From assembly GCA_012295275.1 (NCBI GenBank), contig CM022679.1:16998342-17062341 (forward strand): a stretch of DNA of 64,000 nt, in the 5' to 3' direction. This stretch comes from Chrysomallon squamiferum. Its lineage: Eukaryota > Mollusca > Gastropoda > Neomphalida > Peltospiridae. Both the position numbers and the translations under genes were made by a program. Below are positions 1 to 11,232 of the stretch, one piece after another (the stretch's first letter is position 1; each line of letters begins with the position of its first letter). The notes under the pieces are model-generated. The model worked only from the letters and a program-made list of their open reading frames with translations. It did not search any database and was not told the DNA's origin.

Positions 1-18
1 AATTTCTAAACGGAAACC

Positions 19-153
19 ATGTCAAAGAAAATGTCAGGGAATCTTCAAGTTAGAGAAACTATACTGCTACTGTCGACAATTTTAGAGGAAAATGGAACGT
101 CAACTATACATGCAGAACATTTTAGACTGGCCAAATTCGATAAAAATGATGCT
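19..153 (+). CDS. TEDC1: TEDC1 exon 1
   Basis: Codes residues 1-45 and ends in phase 0 at a strong donor (GTAAGT from 154). Holds the conserved FRLAKFD motif. Only 18 bases of possible 5' UTR are in the window, so the promoter lies outside it. Confidence 0.85.
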
Positions 154-3100
154 GTAAGTGTAACTTATAACTATAAAGTATAACTATAAGTATAACTCTG
201 ACAACAATAAGATTATAATGAATATTGCTACCACTACCAGTGGTACCATTATCAAATTCCCAAGTTCTGTGTAACTGAAAGTTTCTGAGTTTGTTTTATC
301 GTACAAACTAGATGTATAATTGAAACTGTATATAAGTATATAATATATTAAATATAACTGATTAACTGATTTGTTATAACGTGATGAATTTGTTCTTTAC
401 AGGTTTCTGTGTTGTGGAAACTATTGTTTGAACTGTTATATCTCTGTCAGTTTGGCAATATTGACCAAGCATCTCTCAAAGCAATTAGCCATTTTTCAGC
501 TGGTACTGTTTTATAATAAAACTTTAAAGTGTGATATTTTAATTTTTCATCAAAACGTGATTTTATGATTCACGTTAAATGTTTAGATATATATTAAATG
601 AAATAGAAAAAAAGTAATATAAATATGTTGACGAAAGTAAAGAAAGCAAAGTAAAAAACAAAACAAATCCCATTTTTTTTATTGATGTCCAAATGAGAAA
701 AATTACAACTTTATATATGATTATAATAATAATTTTGCCTTTAACAATATGTAACATATGGATATGACATTTAGAATATTTCCAGATTTCTTGAGTATTG
801 TTTAGTAAATAAAGATAAATACATTACAATTTATTGTTTAGAAGAACTATGCATATATGTGAAGAATGGAATGCAAGAAAGAGGATATCTGTCGACAGCA
901 TTTGCTAATCTACCAAATGATGCATCTTCAGGAAGTCGAGAACTTCTGTTGGCTTTTGGCTGGTTGTTTTCTACAGAAAATATTATCGACAAATTTGTAA
1001 ACAAGTACATATCTCCAGTCAGCCAGGATACCACCTTGTTTCTTCAAGTACATGATATTTTCTTTTTCTTTTAACAAAAGTTTTATATAACAGTATGAAA
1101 GAACAGAAAAATACTATTTTGTGAGCATATATAAGACAGTAAAGGAAGAAGATAATTTTTCAAAAATGTACATAATATAACAGTTCAGCAATAATACCAA
1201 AAGTCAAATTAATAGTTTTAAAAAATGTTCAAAGAAGTTTGTATGGTGTGTTATTAATAGAAAAATAAATATAAAAAAAAAAAAAAAAAATGCAGCATGC
1301 AAATTAATATTTATATTGATTTATATATATTGCCAATCTTAGTAGTTTAAATACATATTACATAAACTGATTAGTATCATTAAAATCTTAAATCAATGTA
1401 TAAATATTAATTTCCATACTATAAAAACATTTCTTATGGCTTACTTTCAGGAGCAGCTTTCTGTTTTTCAAAATACTGCAATAAAATCAGTGAAGAGATC
1501 TGCAAAGGATTTTAGTTCTTCAGTACAGAATCTGCTGGTGCTGAATGGAAAACTTCGTCTTGGTCTACATCGACTGCATGCCTACCAACAAGAAGAGGCT
1601 CATCTCACATTTAAGGTTAGACACTGAAAAATGATTATAGCTAAATGATGGAATGTCAGTCCTTCTTATTGTTCAAGTTGAGCTACTTTTAACTGTAGTC
1701 AATAGTTACAGACTGGTTTATCAAAAACCATGACATACATTTTTCCACTCTGTTGGAAGGTGGATACAAATCACACCTTAATGCTAACAACGTCATGTTT
1801 ACATCAGCCCATTTGTTTGTAGCTCTTGTTGTAATATCACATTAAACATATTACCTCCATTGTTTAATAAAATACAGCGAGGGTCAATGACGTGTCATTT
1901 AATAATATAAAATTCAGAACAAAAGTAACAATCCATTCACTGGTGAGTTGACATTGTTGACAAATACTTGTTCAAATTACATTTTGAAACCAGGACTGTC
2001 TTGAATAAGTACTGCAAAGTGTTTATTAAATTATTAATTTAAAAAAAAAATTTGAATGAGCCATGAAGTACTAAACAATTTTCTTTTTTTTCCAGATGCA
2101 TGATGTAACTAGTAGAAACGTGTTACCCAAGGAATCAAGCCATTTAACTTTTAATGAAATTTATCTGCTGAGACATCCTGACAAACTGAAAAAGGTTTCT
2201 TTTGTTTGTTAATTGTCATTTATATATATATATATATATATCAATTACCTTTATTGTTTTTGGCAGAAATGTGACTGATTCCATAAATTCTTTACATTTT
2301 GTTTCCATACATTAAATATATAGGGCATGTTTGATACACTTTGTTATTTTAATTTAAATAAGCCTTGGTTTTCATTATTTTATTTTTTTTAACATCTGCA
2401 GAAAATTCTTATAAATTCAAACACTGTCATGTCTAATCTGTCTTTGTTGTTTTGAAAAGATGTTATTTTCTTCTATCTTTTTATTACTGTAAAATGTATT
2501 TAGATGATGAATGCTTTGAAGAAGGATAATGAAAGACTTGAGCACATCCTTTTGTGGAAAGAATATGAACATGTGTTCTGGACATGGATGGTATGTTTTC
2601 TTTTAAATCCTTTTTTCTGATAAATGTCTAGAGGTCAAAAGTAAACCCCAGATTTGATTAAGATAATGGTTTTTGTACAACTGTCAGTATTTGATTAATA
2701 TCATCTTTTGATTATCAACGTTTATTTACCTTCAAATAGAAAAATTTGTTACTGATAATATTTATTTATTTAATAGTCTTATGGTCAATGAGAGGTCAAA
2801 GATCCGTAAAAAAAGTTGAAGGGTTAAATAGTTTACTCACTTCTACTTTAGACCATTGTAAATAATTTTGGACAAAAATCATGTAACATTTATTCACCTG
2901 AAATGACTGAGAAAGTTTATAAAATTTGTTAAAATGTTACATGTTACATCTGTTTAAATGTTTCTTAATGTTGTGATTTTTATATTACTTGTTATTTAAC
3001 ATTATGCAAAAAAAATATAAACTACCAGCAGTTGTGACCAGAAGTTCATAACTGGTATCCTTTATATTACTGTCTGTATTTTGTTAAGGACAATTCAAAA

Positions 3101-5156
3101 CTCTGAAAGATAAATTTATTTTTAAAGCAGATACATAGAATATAACGACAGACTAGCTTTCATTTTCAGCTCAGTGTTTATCATTTGAAAGAGAAGGAGA
3201 CTTCAAACACTTGGGATGAGAAGTGTGATGTGTATCTCAGTTTACCTGTAACAATTAAACAGGACATCCAGCACTGTTTGAGACAGCTTACAAGCACCAT
3301 TTTGAGTTATGAGTCCACCATTGAGAGCTTAGAAGATCTTTGGAATTTAAAGGTAGAAAAGAGCAGATTAAGATTTTACATGCACATATGCACACACACA
3401 TACAGTGAACACTCTGGAAACAGGCATTTGACCAACTGGATTTCTGTGAAAACTGGCTCCATTTCAAAGTCCTGTCCAGCTATTACTAAACTATTATGAA
3501 CAAAATCCTGTCTAATCCGGATGCTGTCTACTTCAGATTCTGGGTGTAAATTCCAGAACAAAAGAACAAGTTGTATAATAATTAGTTTTTCATCATGGAT
3601 ACACAATTTTTCAAATGCAATTGCTTCTTAAATAATAGCAGCAGACTACCACATGAAATGAAATGATTGCACTTTTTTGAAGGCTTAATAAACAATGGTA
3701 TCATTTTTTTAATAATTACTATTTCATCAAACCCACAGTGTAAACAGAAAGATTTAGCTAACCAGGGTTCATGCTAGGCTAGAAAAATAGTGAGAAGAAG
3801 AGTGAAATGAGACAATATGATATAACAAGCCATTGTCACAAACCTAAAATTAAACGTCTACATATCTAGATCAATGTTCTTTTTCTAATAAAACAATTAT
3901 CATTATTATTTTATACAGATTCATGCCATAAGTAATAAAATTATTTAATAAAAGTTTTATTCTTGTTTGTTTACAATTACATGTAACCTGATCTCTTGAA
4001 TATCAGACCTCTACTTATGTTCTTTTTTAATTGTAATCTTTACTGTACATGTAATTCTGTACAGTCAGTTATCATGTCCATCACAGCTAATTTAATTTGT
4101 ATATAAATATAAAAGAACTGTGTTTATTGTCAAACTCTAATCACAAACAATAAAACTGCATTTTTTTTGGAGCTATTCAAACAAGTTTAAAGTCGAGTAT
4201 TTTGCCCATGTCACCCCCTCATGTGAACTCTTATTATGAAATTTAAAATACAAAGACAGCCAGTATCTGACATTTTAAAATGTAGGGACCATTACTGGCA
4301 ATTTTGGCAAAGAACAACAACCAGCAGACACTTGAATGGATTAACAATACGCATAATGATCCAGTGACCAAATTTTCTTATTGAGATGTTCTTAAATTAA
4401 TAAAACAAATGAAACCTTTTGCTGCTACTACTGAAAACAGACTTTTGCAACCAGTGTTAAACATGGTTACCATAAATAATTTGTTTTGGCGAGAGACTCT
4501 TTCTCAGCTAACACTTAAATAGACGTTTAAATGACATTTGTAATAAAATATATTCCAATTTCTTTATAAACTGGCATGCTGTCTAAAACAGCATATCTTG
4601 TTGGTCCCAAGAATATACCTTTTTCTTTTTTCTTTTATTTAACTTAAACCTTTAAATATTTCTTCTGTTTTTTGTGGGGGAGCAGTTTTTAAATTTTAAT
4701 CAGATATGCAGTAAATAAGGAATGGGAAAGAAAAAAAATATATATGTAAAATATTAAGAGATCTTTAGTTTGTTTTTAACAATATTTAAATTTGAATTTC
4801 AGAAAGATGAAGTATCACCATTAGAACTTGACAAATTGCTGTCACAGGTAAATGAAGAAATTATCCTTCAGAAAAACAATCTGATGAAGATTGAACCGAA
4901 AAGATCATCATCTGAAAAGCCAAAACCCAACTTCATTTTACAAAAACAGTGTAAGACAACAAGCAAACAGCCAAAGTTTTCTAATCACACTAATATACAG
5001 TCATACACAAATGCATTTAAAGCTCAGATATCCAAGATGGAGTCAGAGTTGTTGAAGGTGAAGGAAGAGTGCTCAAAAGAACTTGATGCATTAGCCCAGA
5101 AAATACCTTCAGTAATCTGTTTGCAGTCTTCACCAGTGCAGAAAACAACTAGCTGA
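19..5156 (+). CDS. TEDC1: TEDC1-like protein (tubulin epsilon and delta complex protein 1), complete, 8 exons
   Basis: Spliced CDS: 19-153, 403-502, 842-1047, 1451-1615, 2096-2194, 2504-2590, 3170-3352, 4803-5156; total 1329 nt, 442 residues plus TGA. All introns are GT-AG and the frame stays open throughout. The start is the first ATG after an in-frame TAA at 7-9, in the context AACCATG. Recognition rests on the N-terminal half: residues 31-45 (HAEHFRLAKFDKNDA) followed by VLWKLLFELL, then SRELLLAFGWLF near residues 110-121, and NGKLRLGLHRL in exon 4, which resemble human TEDC1 (C14orf80). Family knowledge: TEDC1 binds TEDC2 and the delta- and epsilon-tubulins and is needed for stable centriolar triplet microtubules. 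The C-terminal 120 residues are Lys/Ser/Gln-rich with a predicted short coiled coil and are not recognisably conserved. The gene is convergent with UNC5. The assignment is from remembered similarity, not a search. Confidence 0.85.
403..502 (+). CDS. TEDC1: TEDC1 exon 2
   Basis: Codes residues 46-78 plus one base. The acceptor is TTCTTTACAG before 403 and the donor is GTACTG. Contains the conserved hydrophobic helix VLWKLLFELL, which follows directly on the exon 1 motif. Confidence 0.85.
842..1047 (+). CDS. TEDC1: TEDC1 exon 3
   Basis: Codes residues 79-147. The acceptor TTGTTTAG precedes 842 and the donor is GTACAT. Contains the most diagnostic motif, SGSRELLLAFGWLFS, very like the family's SRELLLALSWLL. 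Ends in phase 0. Confidence 0.88.
1451..1615 (+). CDS. TEDC1: TEDC1 exon 4
   Basis: Codes residues 148-202 in phase 0-0. Acceptor TTACTTTCAG, donor GTTAGA. The stretch LVLNGKLRLGLHRLHAYQQE corresponds to the family's W-x-GKLR...L...QQEQ region. Confidence 0.85.
2096..2194 (+). CDS. TEDC1: TEDC1 exon 5
   Basis: Codes residues 203-235 in phase 0-0 (33 codons). Strong pyrimidine tract and CAG acceptor, donor GTTTCT. Contains HLTFNEIYLLRHPDKL, matching the family's 'HLSVTEAEMLRDP' position. Too short to stand out as an open frame; found by frame continuity. Confidence 0.82.
2504..2590 (+). CDS. TEDC1: TEDC1 exon 6
   Basis: Codes residues 236-264 in phase 0-0 (29 codons). Acceptor TTTAG, donor GTATGT. 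Rich in Trp, Glu and Lys (ending HVFWTWM). Placed by splice signals and frame continuity. Confidence 0.8.
3170..3352 (+). CDS. TEDC1: TEDC1 exon 7
   Basis: Codes residues 265-325 in phase 0-0 (61 codons). Acceptor CATTTTCAG, donor GTAGAA. A largely helical, Leu-rich segment; the open frame runs on into the intron but the splice donor and the next exon keep frame. Confidence 0.8.
4803..5156 (+). CDS. TEDC1: TEDC1 exon 8 (terminal)
   Basis: Codes residues 326-442 and the TGA stop at 5154-5156. Acceptor AATTTCAG. Starts with an acidic helix (DEVSPLELDKLL), passes through a Lys/Ser/Gln-rich, probably disordered part, then a short heptad-like helix (KAQISKMESELLKVKEE). No similarity to named domains recognised in this part. 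Confidence 0.8.
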   Translation, partial: KDEVSPLELDKLLSQVNEEIILQKNNLMKIEPKRSSSEKPKPNFILQKQCKTTSKQPKFSNHTNIQSYTNAFKAQISKMESELLKVKEECSKELDALAQKIPSVICLQSSPVQKTTS

Positions 5157-5335
5157 AGAAAATTTGAATGAGAAATCTTTTTCAATAGTACTGAGTAAAA
5201 GAACAATGACATTTGTTATTGATGCTGATCTTTAAGTACCTGATGCAGCATGTTCAAGAGACTGCATCACATATTTGCTATATTTTTTAATATTACAAAA
5301 CAGGTAATATTTATATTAGTAACTTTTATAAAAAT

Positions 5336-5341
5336 AATAAA
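5336..5341 (+). promoter_or_regulatory. Candidate poly(A) signal for TEDC1
   Basis: First AATAAA hexamer downstream of the TEDC1 stop, 180 bases on. Further copies follow (for example near 5388 and 6232), so the true 3' end cannot be chosen from sequence alone. Confidence 0.25.
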
Positions 5342-5759
5342 AGTAGTAATACATATATAATTACTATTTTTATTATTAATATAAAAATATTAATAAATCA
5401 TTTTTTCATTCTTTAAACAGGAATGTTTCCATTGTTTTCTGTGATGTTTGTTGATCTTGAGCTGTTGATATCAGTGCAAGCTTTTTATATAATTTATATG
5501 TGCAACTAAATTTTAAAAATAAATTGTTTAAATTGAATACATTATATACTGATAAAAAACATTTTTTTCAAAAAATCATCTTATGTTTATAATTGCTAAA
5601 GTGCTGCTTCTGTGTGAATGAGGAAAGGTCATGTAGATACTTTCAATTTTGAGTCAAGCAAATTAAATATGAAACTAAATGTTGTATGCAATGTGAAGAT
5701 TCATTGAAATCTTGAAACCTTGAAAAAATTAACGAGCTAATCAGAGCAAGTTGTTGTGA

Positions 5760-5782
5760 AGCATGTCTGTGACAGGCATGCT
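5760..5782. other. Near-perfect palindrome downstream of TEDC1
   Basis: AGCATGTCTGT, G, ACAGGCATGCT: 11-bp arms with a single mismatch (a G-T pair in RNA). Sits in a GC-richer patch (5755-5820) likely within the TEDC1 3' UTR or just after it. Confidence 0.85.
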
Positions 5783-6725
5783 TTCTGACAGGTCAGCGGG
5801 CGTGTCTGTCGCAGAAAAGAGTTTTGGGTAAGGAAAGAGAGTGGATTCTTGTTACAATTGCAGGACACAACAGAGTGTCCAGCATATATCAGAAGATTCA
5901 AGCATAATCTGTTTTATGTACTTGCATATACCATTTTCTTAATGCTGGACATTAGAATAATGTAAATACTAAATTGGAAAATGTTATTTTCCACATAGCC
6001 TTATTGATTTGTTTTCATCAAGTGTTGTTGGTTATTGAAATAAAATTTCCTGTAAATACTACTGAGAAAATAAATACTCTTATTCTGTTTTCAATTAAAT
6101 ATCTTAATGTACATTGAGTGAAAGATTTTTCAAACATAATGAAAATAAAATGAAACTTTTAGGGTAAAGAAAGTTTTTAATGTGCAAGATTTTGTGAAAT
6201 ATATACATAAAGCTTTGGTTCATAAACTTCAATAAATAAAGTAAGAAAGAAATTTTAAGAATTTAACATCATAAATTATCTCCATGAAAATGTTTAATAT
6301 ATAGGTACTGCTTACCATAGAATGTTTAGCAAAGAAAATACATTAATTATGTTTCTCCTAAAAATAACAAACACAAAAAATGTGAAATGGAAAAACCATT
6401 ATTGGACATTTATTTGCAGAATAATATATTTACAAATGACATTTGAATTGTTTTTTGTAAACAATTTTAGTTTTTGAAACTATTTCTGTACATAGCATTT
6501 TGTCTGAATCTGCAGACATAAAAACAAATTGTGAGTAATCATTTGTTATAATTTATCTTAAGAAACCACCTAGATTACAGTTTTCTTAAATAATACTAAC
6601 AGTCAAAATACACTTTTGTAATAGTTATTACTAGATAAAATGTATGCACATGAATATGTATGTATGTACTGGAAACACATCACTTGAATGTTGATATAAT
6701 GGAGGGAAAAAAATAGATGTGTAAC

Positions 6726-6781
6726 AATTATTATTATTATTATTATTATTATTGTTATTATTATTATTATTATAATTATTA
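6726..6781. repeat. (TTA)n microsatellite
   Basis: Nearly uninterrupted TTA/ATT trinucleotide repeat with one GTT interruption. Confidence 0.95.
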
Positions 6782-7454
6782 TAAATTTTAAATAGTAAAT
6801 GAAGAGAAAATACTAAAGTAATCTAGTACAGCAATACATTGACTCTCAATGTATTTTTTAAAAATGAAATGCTTTTATAAAACTTTGAATTTTTTAATCC
6901 AAAACAGACAAGTTAAATAATAAGTGATTGAAAGTTGAGTTCTCTCTCGCAATTTCCTTTGTGTTATTTACCATTCCAGGTAATGCTCCATGAAACATGC
7001 TACCTATGAGAAGCTTTCTTGCTCAATTTCATTTGTGATCATTATGATGGCAATAGCCTTGAATAGGTTTCTCAGACAATAACTACAAGTAATGATGTGA
7101 AAATGTGTTCCATTCTCATTAAATACATTCTTTTATTTAAAAGTATTTTAATGAGTAACATATATTAAATTAAAAAAAATAATGTGTATATAACTACAAC
7201 CAATAAAATATTTGACACATCTAAATGTAAAATAATAAAAATTCATAATCTTAGTTTTAAAAAAACAAAAAACACTAAAAGTATAAAAATAATATATTAA
7301 TGATTCAGAAAGGCACAGAAACAAAAATGATATTTTTACTGATAAAAACAGAAAAAGAATTTTAAAAAGAATTTAATGTGAAAATGTGAATTACTAGCAT
7401 TGAAAACAACATTTACTTAATTTCTTCATCTCTCTTTAAATTTCTTTCTTATTT

Positions 7455-7502
7455 TCTTCTTCTTCTTCTTATTATTATTATTATTATTACTACTATTATT
7501 AT
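7455..7502. repeat. (TTC)n-(TTA)n compound microsatellite
   Basis: TTC repeats pass into TTA/CTA repeats. Confidence 0.9.
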
Positions 7503-7721
7503 TTTCTTTTTTCCATCCCACTTATATAAAGTTATTTCATCACTGTTTTATACCCATATAAGAACTGTAAATTATTTTCATTATTTTTGAACCCTGTGTT
7601 TAGGAAATGATAGGGAATAACTAACTATATGCCACCAGTAATAAATGTATTTATATGAATTTTACTGATGAATTTAGTATGTCTTGTATTATAAATGTAC
7701 ACTTATTTGTTTAATAATTAA

Positions 7722-7723
<2 letters not shown>

Positions 7724-7770
<47 letters not shown>
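7724..7770. repeat. (GT)n microsatellite
   Basis: Pure GT dinucleotide run of about 23 units; it produces a spurious open frame of alternating Val and Cys. Confidence 0.97.
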
Positions 7771-7773
<3 letters not shown>

Positions 7774-8399
7774 GTATTTACAAATACAAAATATTTTGTT
7801 AAAAGATACCAAATTATTTCAGTAAAATATTTGACCAAAACAAAGAAAGAAAAAAAAAATATATACTTTCAAATAAAAATCCTATAAAAAGTTATATAAA
7901 ATAGAAATTTATAAATGGTTTGAATAGAAAATAAATAGACCTATTAATACAAATCATCCAAAATATTTTAAAAACATGAAAAAGTGTTTACAAATTTTAT
8001 TATTATTATTATTTATATTTTGTTGACAGAGCACAAAATAAAAAAATAAAAAAATCTTTAACTTACAATTCATAAAACAAAACTGAGAAGTAATATTTTA
8101 TGAATGGTGTAAATTAACTAAAAGTGATTTTTTTTTCTTTTTCTTTTTTTTTACATTAGACATTCACCATGAAGCTAAGTAGAGAAAATATTGCAACTAA
8201 AAAAGCTTTTAATAAACACATGTTTACAGATTTACATACATATACATACACTTATATGTGTATGAACATATATATAAATATACATGAATGTATGTGTACA
8301 TATTTGTATATGCAATGTACATTCACATATAGGTATATACATTGAGAATTTATCAAAAAAAAGTAGCACCATTATGTTAATTTTGATATCAATTTTCCC

Positions 8400-8466
8400 C
8401 TTTCCTCATTTTCAGTAATTAGCCAGCCACAAATAAAATAATACTTGTGTTTCATTCCAAACTAAG
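8400..8466 (+). repeat. Dispersed repeat X, copy 1
   Basis: Partner of 12483-12549, about 4.1 kb away, with a few substitutions and small indels. The end GGTTCATTCC in copy 2 is like a tRNA box B with one base missing, so a SINE fragment is possible. Confidence 0.8.
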
Positions 8467-10928
8467 AAAACATCACATTTTGACTAGAATATGTTTACAC
8501 TATCTCCAGTATAGTAAATTAAACAGTGTTTCTTTGTATTTGTTTCTTTTGTCGAAGAATTTCTCATTTACGGCTCAAGTTTATCCTTCTTCTTTTTAAA
8601 TATTCATTAAAATCTTTTTCTAATTTATATTTTATATATGTATATTTTTATTTGTTTTATAAAAATGAACTAAAAACAAGTATTTTCTGTCTTCCTAAAG
8701 TCTTTTTTTCCCTATATTTGTGTATAAAGATAAAAAAAAACAAAAAAAAAACACTTATCTTGTACGAAAAATAATTTGTCATGGAAAACAAGTCACTTTA
8801 TTTGACAACAGTCAATGATGTGGTCTGTGCAACCACACATACACACACACAGACACACATGTACATGCACACACTCATACATAAAAATGCATTCTAGCAT
8901 AGATAAAACTCACACCTACATTTATTAATTAATTCAACCAGTTGTGCAATTAAAAAACAAAAATTTGCTTCAAAATGCTAAATATTCATTGCATAATAAT
9001 TTCTTCACTGAAATCCATCTGGTGTCAGTATATGAATAACAAACACATTGACAAACATTCAATAACAGATCTGTACATTTCGTTAAATAAGATTATCAAA
9101 AGCTCAGGACAATATTACTGTAGTTTCTTGAAAGTACTGCTGTTGCTTTTGGGGAGGGGTTTGTGTGTTTTTCTTGCTGTGCTGTATGATTTTTTCATTG
9201 TTGTAGTGAAATATTATTTACAAGTAGACAAACTTGTTCTCTGCTATTCATGTCCCTGTTACACTGATGTTTTATTAAAGTGGTAATGCACATCATTTAC
9301 AATGTGACAAGTTCAAGATAACAAAAATGAATATGTCACAGTCATTGTCATTTCTTACAAATGTTCATCTGTCTTGTATGTGAAATATTTGACTGTTAGA
9401 GAATAATGCTGATATATTCACATTGTGTTTTAGTATTCAGTGCTGCAGACAAGGATTCTAACCCCTGATAAACCATCAGTGGTCTAAGTAAATATTTTGT
9501 TCTCTTTTTCAGTATAAGATTCTAAAATTCAGTAATAGTAATAAAAATAATAATATTACTCAGCTGTTTAATAGATGATATGGCTAGTAAGATAATGGTT
9601 TCAACAATTTATTTTCAATCTGGCACATACTGCTGGCATGGATGTCTTATGTAGCCTCCTGTTTAGCAGAAAACAAGTCTTCAGTCAAGCTGGACAAAAA
9701 TCAGTTATAACAGAAAGGGAAGGAGGGATAAATAAAATAAATAAATTATTGTTTTTGATCATGTTCTTATAAATTATTTTTATTTATTTAAATTTATCTT
9801 TAGACTTTTTTTTGGATTAAAATATAAAATATGATGGTTTAGAAATAATAAAATATAAAAATTAAATCTAACAAATGCATGGGAAGACAAAAAAGATTAT
9901 TTGATTTTAAAAATTACTGTAATCGGAGACCCAGAATAACTTGATGTGTGTATGAACATATAATAATGGATGTCAGAGTTTGGAACAAGAAATGTTAAGA
10001 AAATCTATACTAAATATTCATGATCATTCTGCAGCTGCTTGAACCATATGATCTAGTAAGTTTCAGTTTTTGCAAAAATACTGCATGTCGTGCAAAACCA
10101 ATCATAATATAAGAGGCAGACAAATCCAATCACTTACAGAATGAGAACATGTAAATGTCAGGGCATGGTACAGTGTGTTAATAACATCTGTACATATTAT
10201 CAAGAAGATATGTTTAATCCACAATTCTCCTCTTGATTGCAGTACTGTGGTTTATTGAAGTTTCCAATCTTGGAAACTGTGTGTATGGTGCAAATCTGTT
10301 CAGTCTAAATAAGTAGCAGCAAAGAACTTCACATAATCACAGTTCAGTTCAACTGTATAGTTTTAGTTACAGAAATCTGCAAGCAGAACACAGATTTATT
10401 TAAATGTTGTAATGAACTGGAACTCCTCCATCACTCTGAAACCTGGCTCATGTGAAGTCTTCTAACAAAAATACAGGCACAAGATAAAGTGGCACATTTT
10501 TAGTTTGGTTTTGTATCAGTACAGTCTTCTTTAAAACAACTCATAAATAAATATTTTTAATAATGTTTTCTATAACATTTGTCCTTTAATGATGCCTTAT
10601 CTCTGTGTTTTAGTTTGTATTAAACAAATACATGTTTAATTTTATCACCTGATATGTGGTTTCTCTGCATCAAACTTTGGTAAAATCTCTCCTGTATCTC
10701 TTTTCAGGGATATTTGTGAAGCAGTAAAAAGAAGAAGAAGAAGAAGAAGAAACACTATAAATTTTCTGCATCAAAAATTCTCAAGAGAAATAACTCAAAA
10801 AAAAAAAAAAAAAAAAAAACGTTTGAAGCCAACATAGTTATCTCCCTTACAACATAAGAATTCAGTAAGGAGCAACATTTTTTAACAGTCTGCATTTCAT
10901 TATATTTTCATGAAAAAATCCACGTATA

Positions 10929-10934
10929 TTTATT
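10929..10934 (-). promoter_or_regulatory. Candidate poly(A) signal for UNC5
   Basis: TTTATT on the + strand reads AATAAA on the - strand, about 127 bases past the UNC5 stop. Other copies lie further along (for example near 10397 and 10246), so this is only the nearest candidate. Confidence 0.25.
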
Positions 10935-11060
10935 TAAATGAATCCCTTCAAGAGTATACTTTGTTAATTTTGTTTCTGCTTTTTTGTCAGAATTTACTGG
11001 TATACAGAAAACTATCACAAATAGGCAGTTGTGTGAGATTAGTGGTGTTTGCACAGTCAA

Positions 11061-11232
11061 TCACAACCATGAGCCCATGTCCTTTTCCAGCACAGTGGCT
11101 GCGTCCATGCGTCCCATCACTCTGAGGACATTCATAAGATCTGTTATGGCCGTCTCTTCTCTGTGTCTCGCCTCCCACAAATCAAGTATGTGCTCTGTTG
11201 GGCTGGGTTTTGTTGCAAAGAAATTTATGTAT
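11061..11232 (-). CDS. unc5: UNC5 terminal exon, end of death domain
   Basis: 172 bp to the TGA at 11063-11061. Reads [20 protein letters not shown], then [20 protein letters not shown], matching '[21 protein letters not shown] ... LASALEEMGK'. Acceptor GTTTTATTTTAG. The 3' UTR continues to lower coordinates. Confidence 0.96.

Larger units (their letters stand above)
154..4802 (+). other. TEDC1 introns 1-7
   Basis: Seven introns: 154-402, 503-841, 1048-1450, 1616-2095, 2195-2503, 2591-3169 and 3353-4802. All are AT-rich. Visible contents are a poly-A run near 1273-1290, a (TA)n run at 2219-2240 and, in the last intron, a slightly less AT-rich patch at 3400-3560 with a tRNA box-B-like motif. 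No further gene seen. Confidence 0.7.
5157..11060. other. Convergent intergenic stretch holding both 3' UTRs
   Basis: No supported coding exon. Expected to contain the TEDC1 3' UTR from the left and the UNC5 3' UTR from the right. Visible contents: a near-perfect palindrome at 5760-5782, (TTA)n at 6726-6781, TTC/TTA runs at 7455-7502, (GT)n at 7724-7770, TA/CA-rich palindromic DNA at 8225-8350, a dispersed repeat at 8400-8466, (GAA)n at 10730-10752 and poly-A at 10798-10819. The short open frames here are low-complexity or random. Confidence 0.6.

Noticed and set aside
831-1034. - strand open frame over TEDC1 exon 3
   Set aside because: Antisense shadow of a recognised exon.
6726-6781. Regularly spaced repeats as a CRISPR-like array
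   Set aside because: Plain trinucleotide microsatellite in an animal genome; none of the arrays here has unique spacers between conserved repeats.
7684-7887. Open frame with a Val-Cys run
   Set aside because: Product of a (GT)n microsatellite.
9440-9490. Possible tRNA gene (GGTTAGAATCC on the - strand)
   Set aside because: Box B-like motif only; no cloverleaf could be drawn and the upstream spacing is too short.
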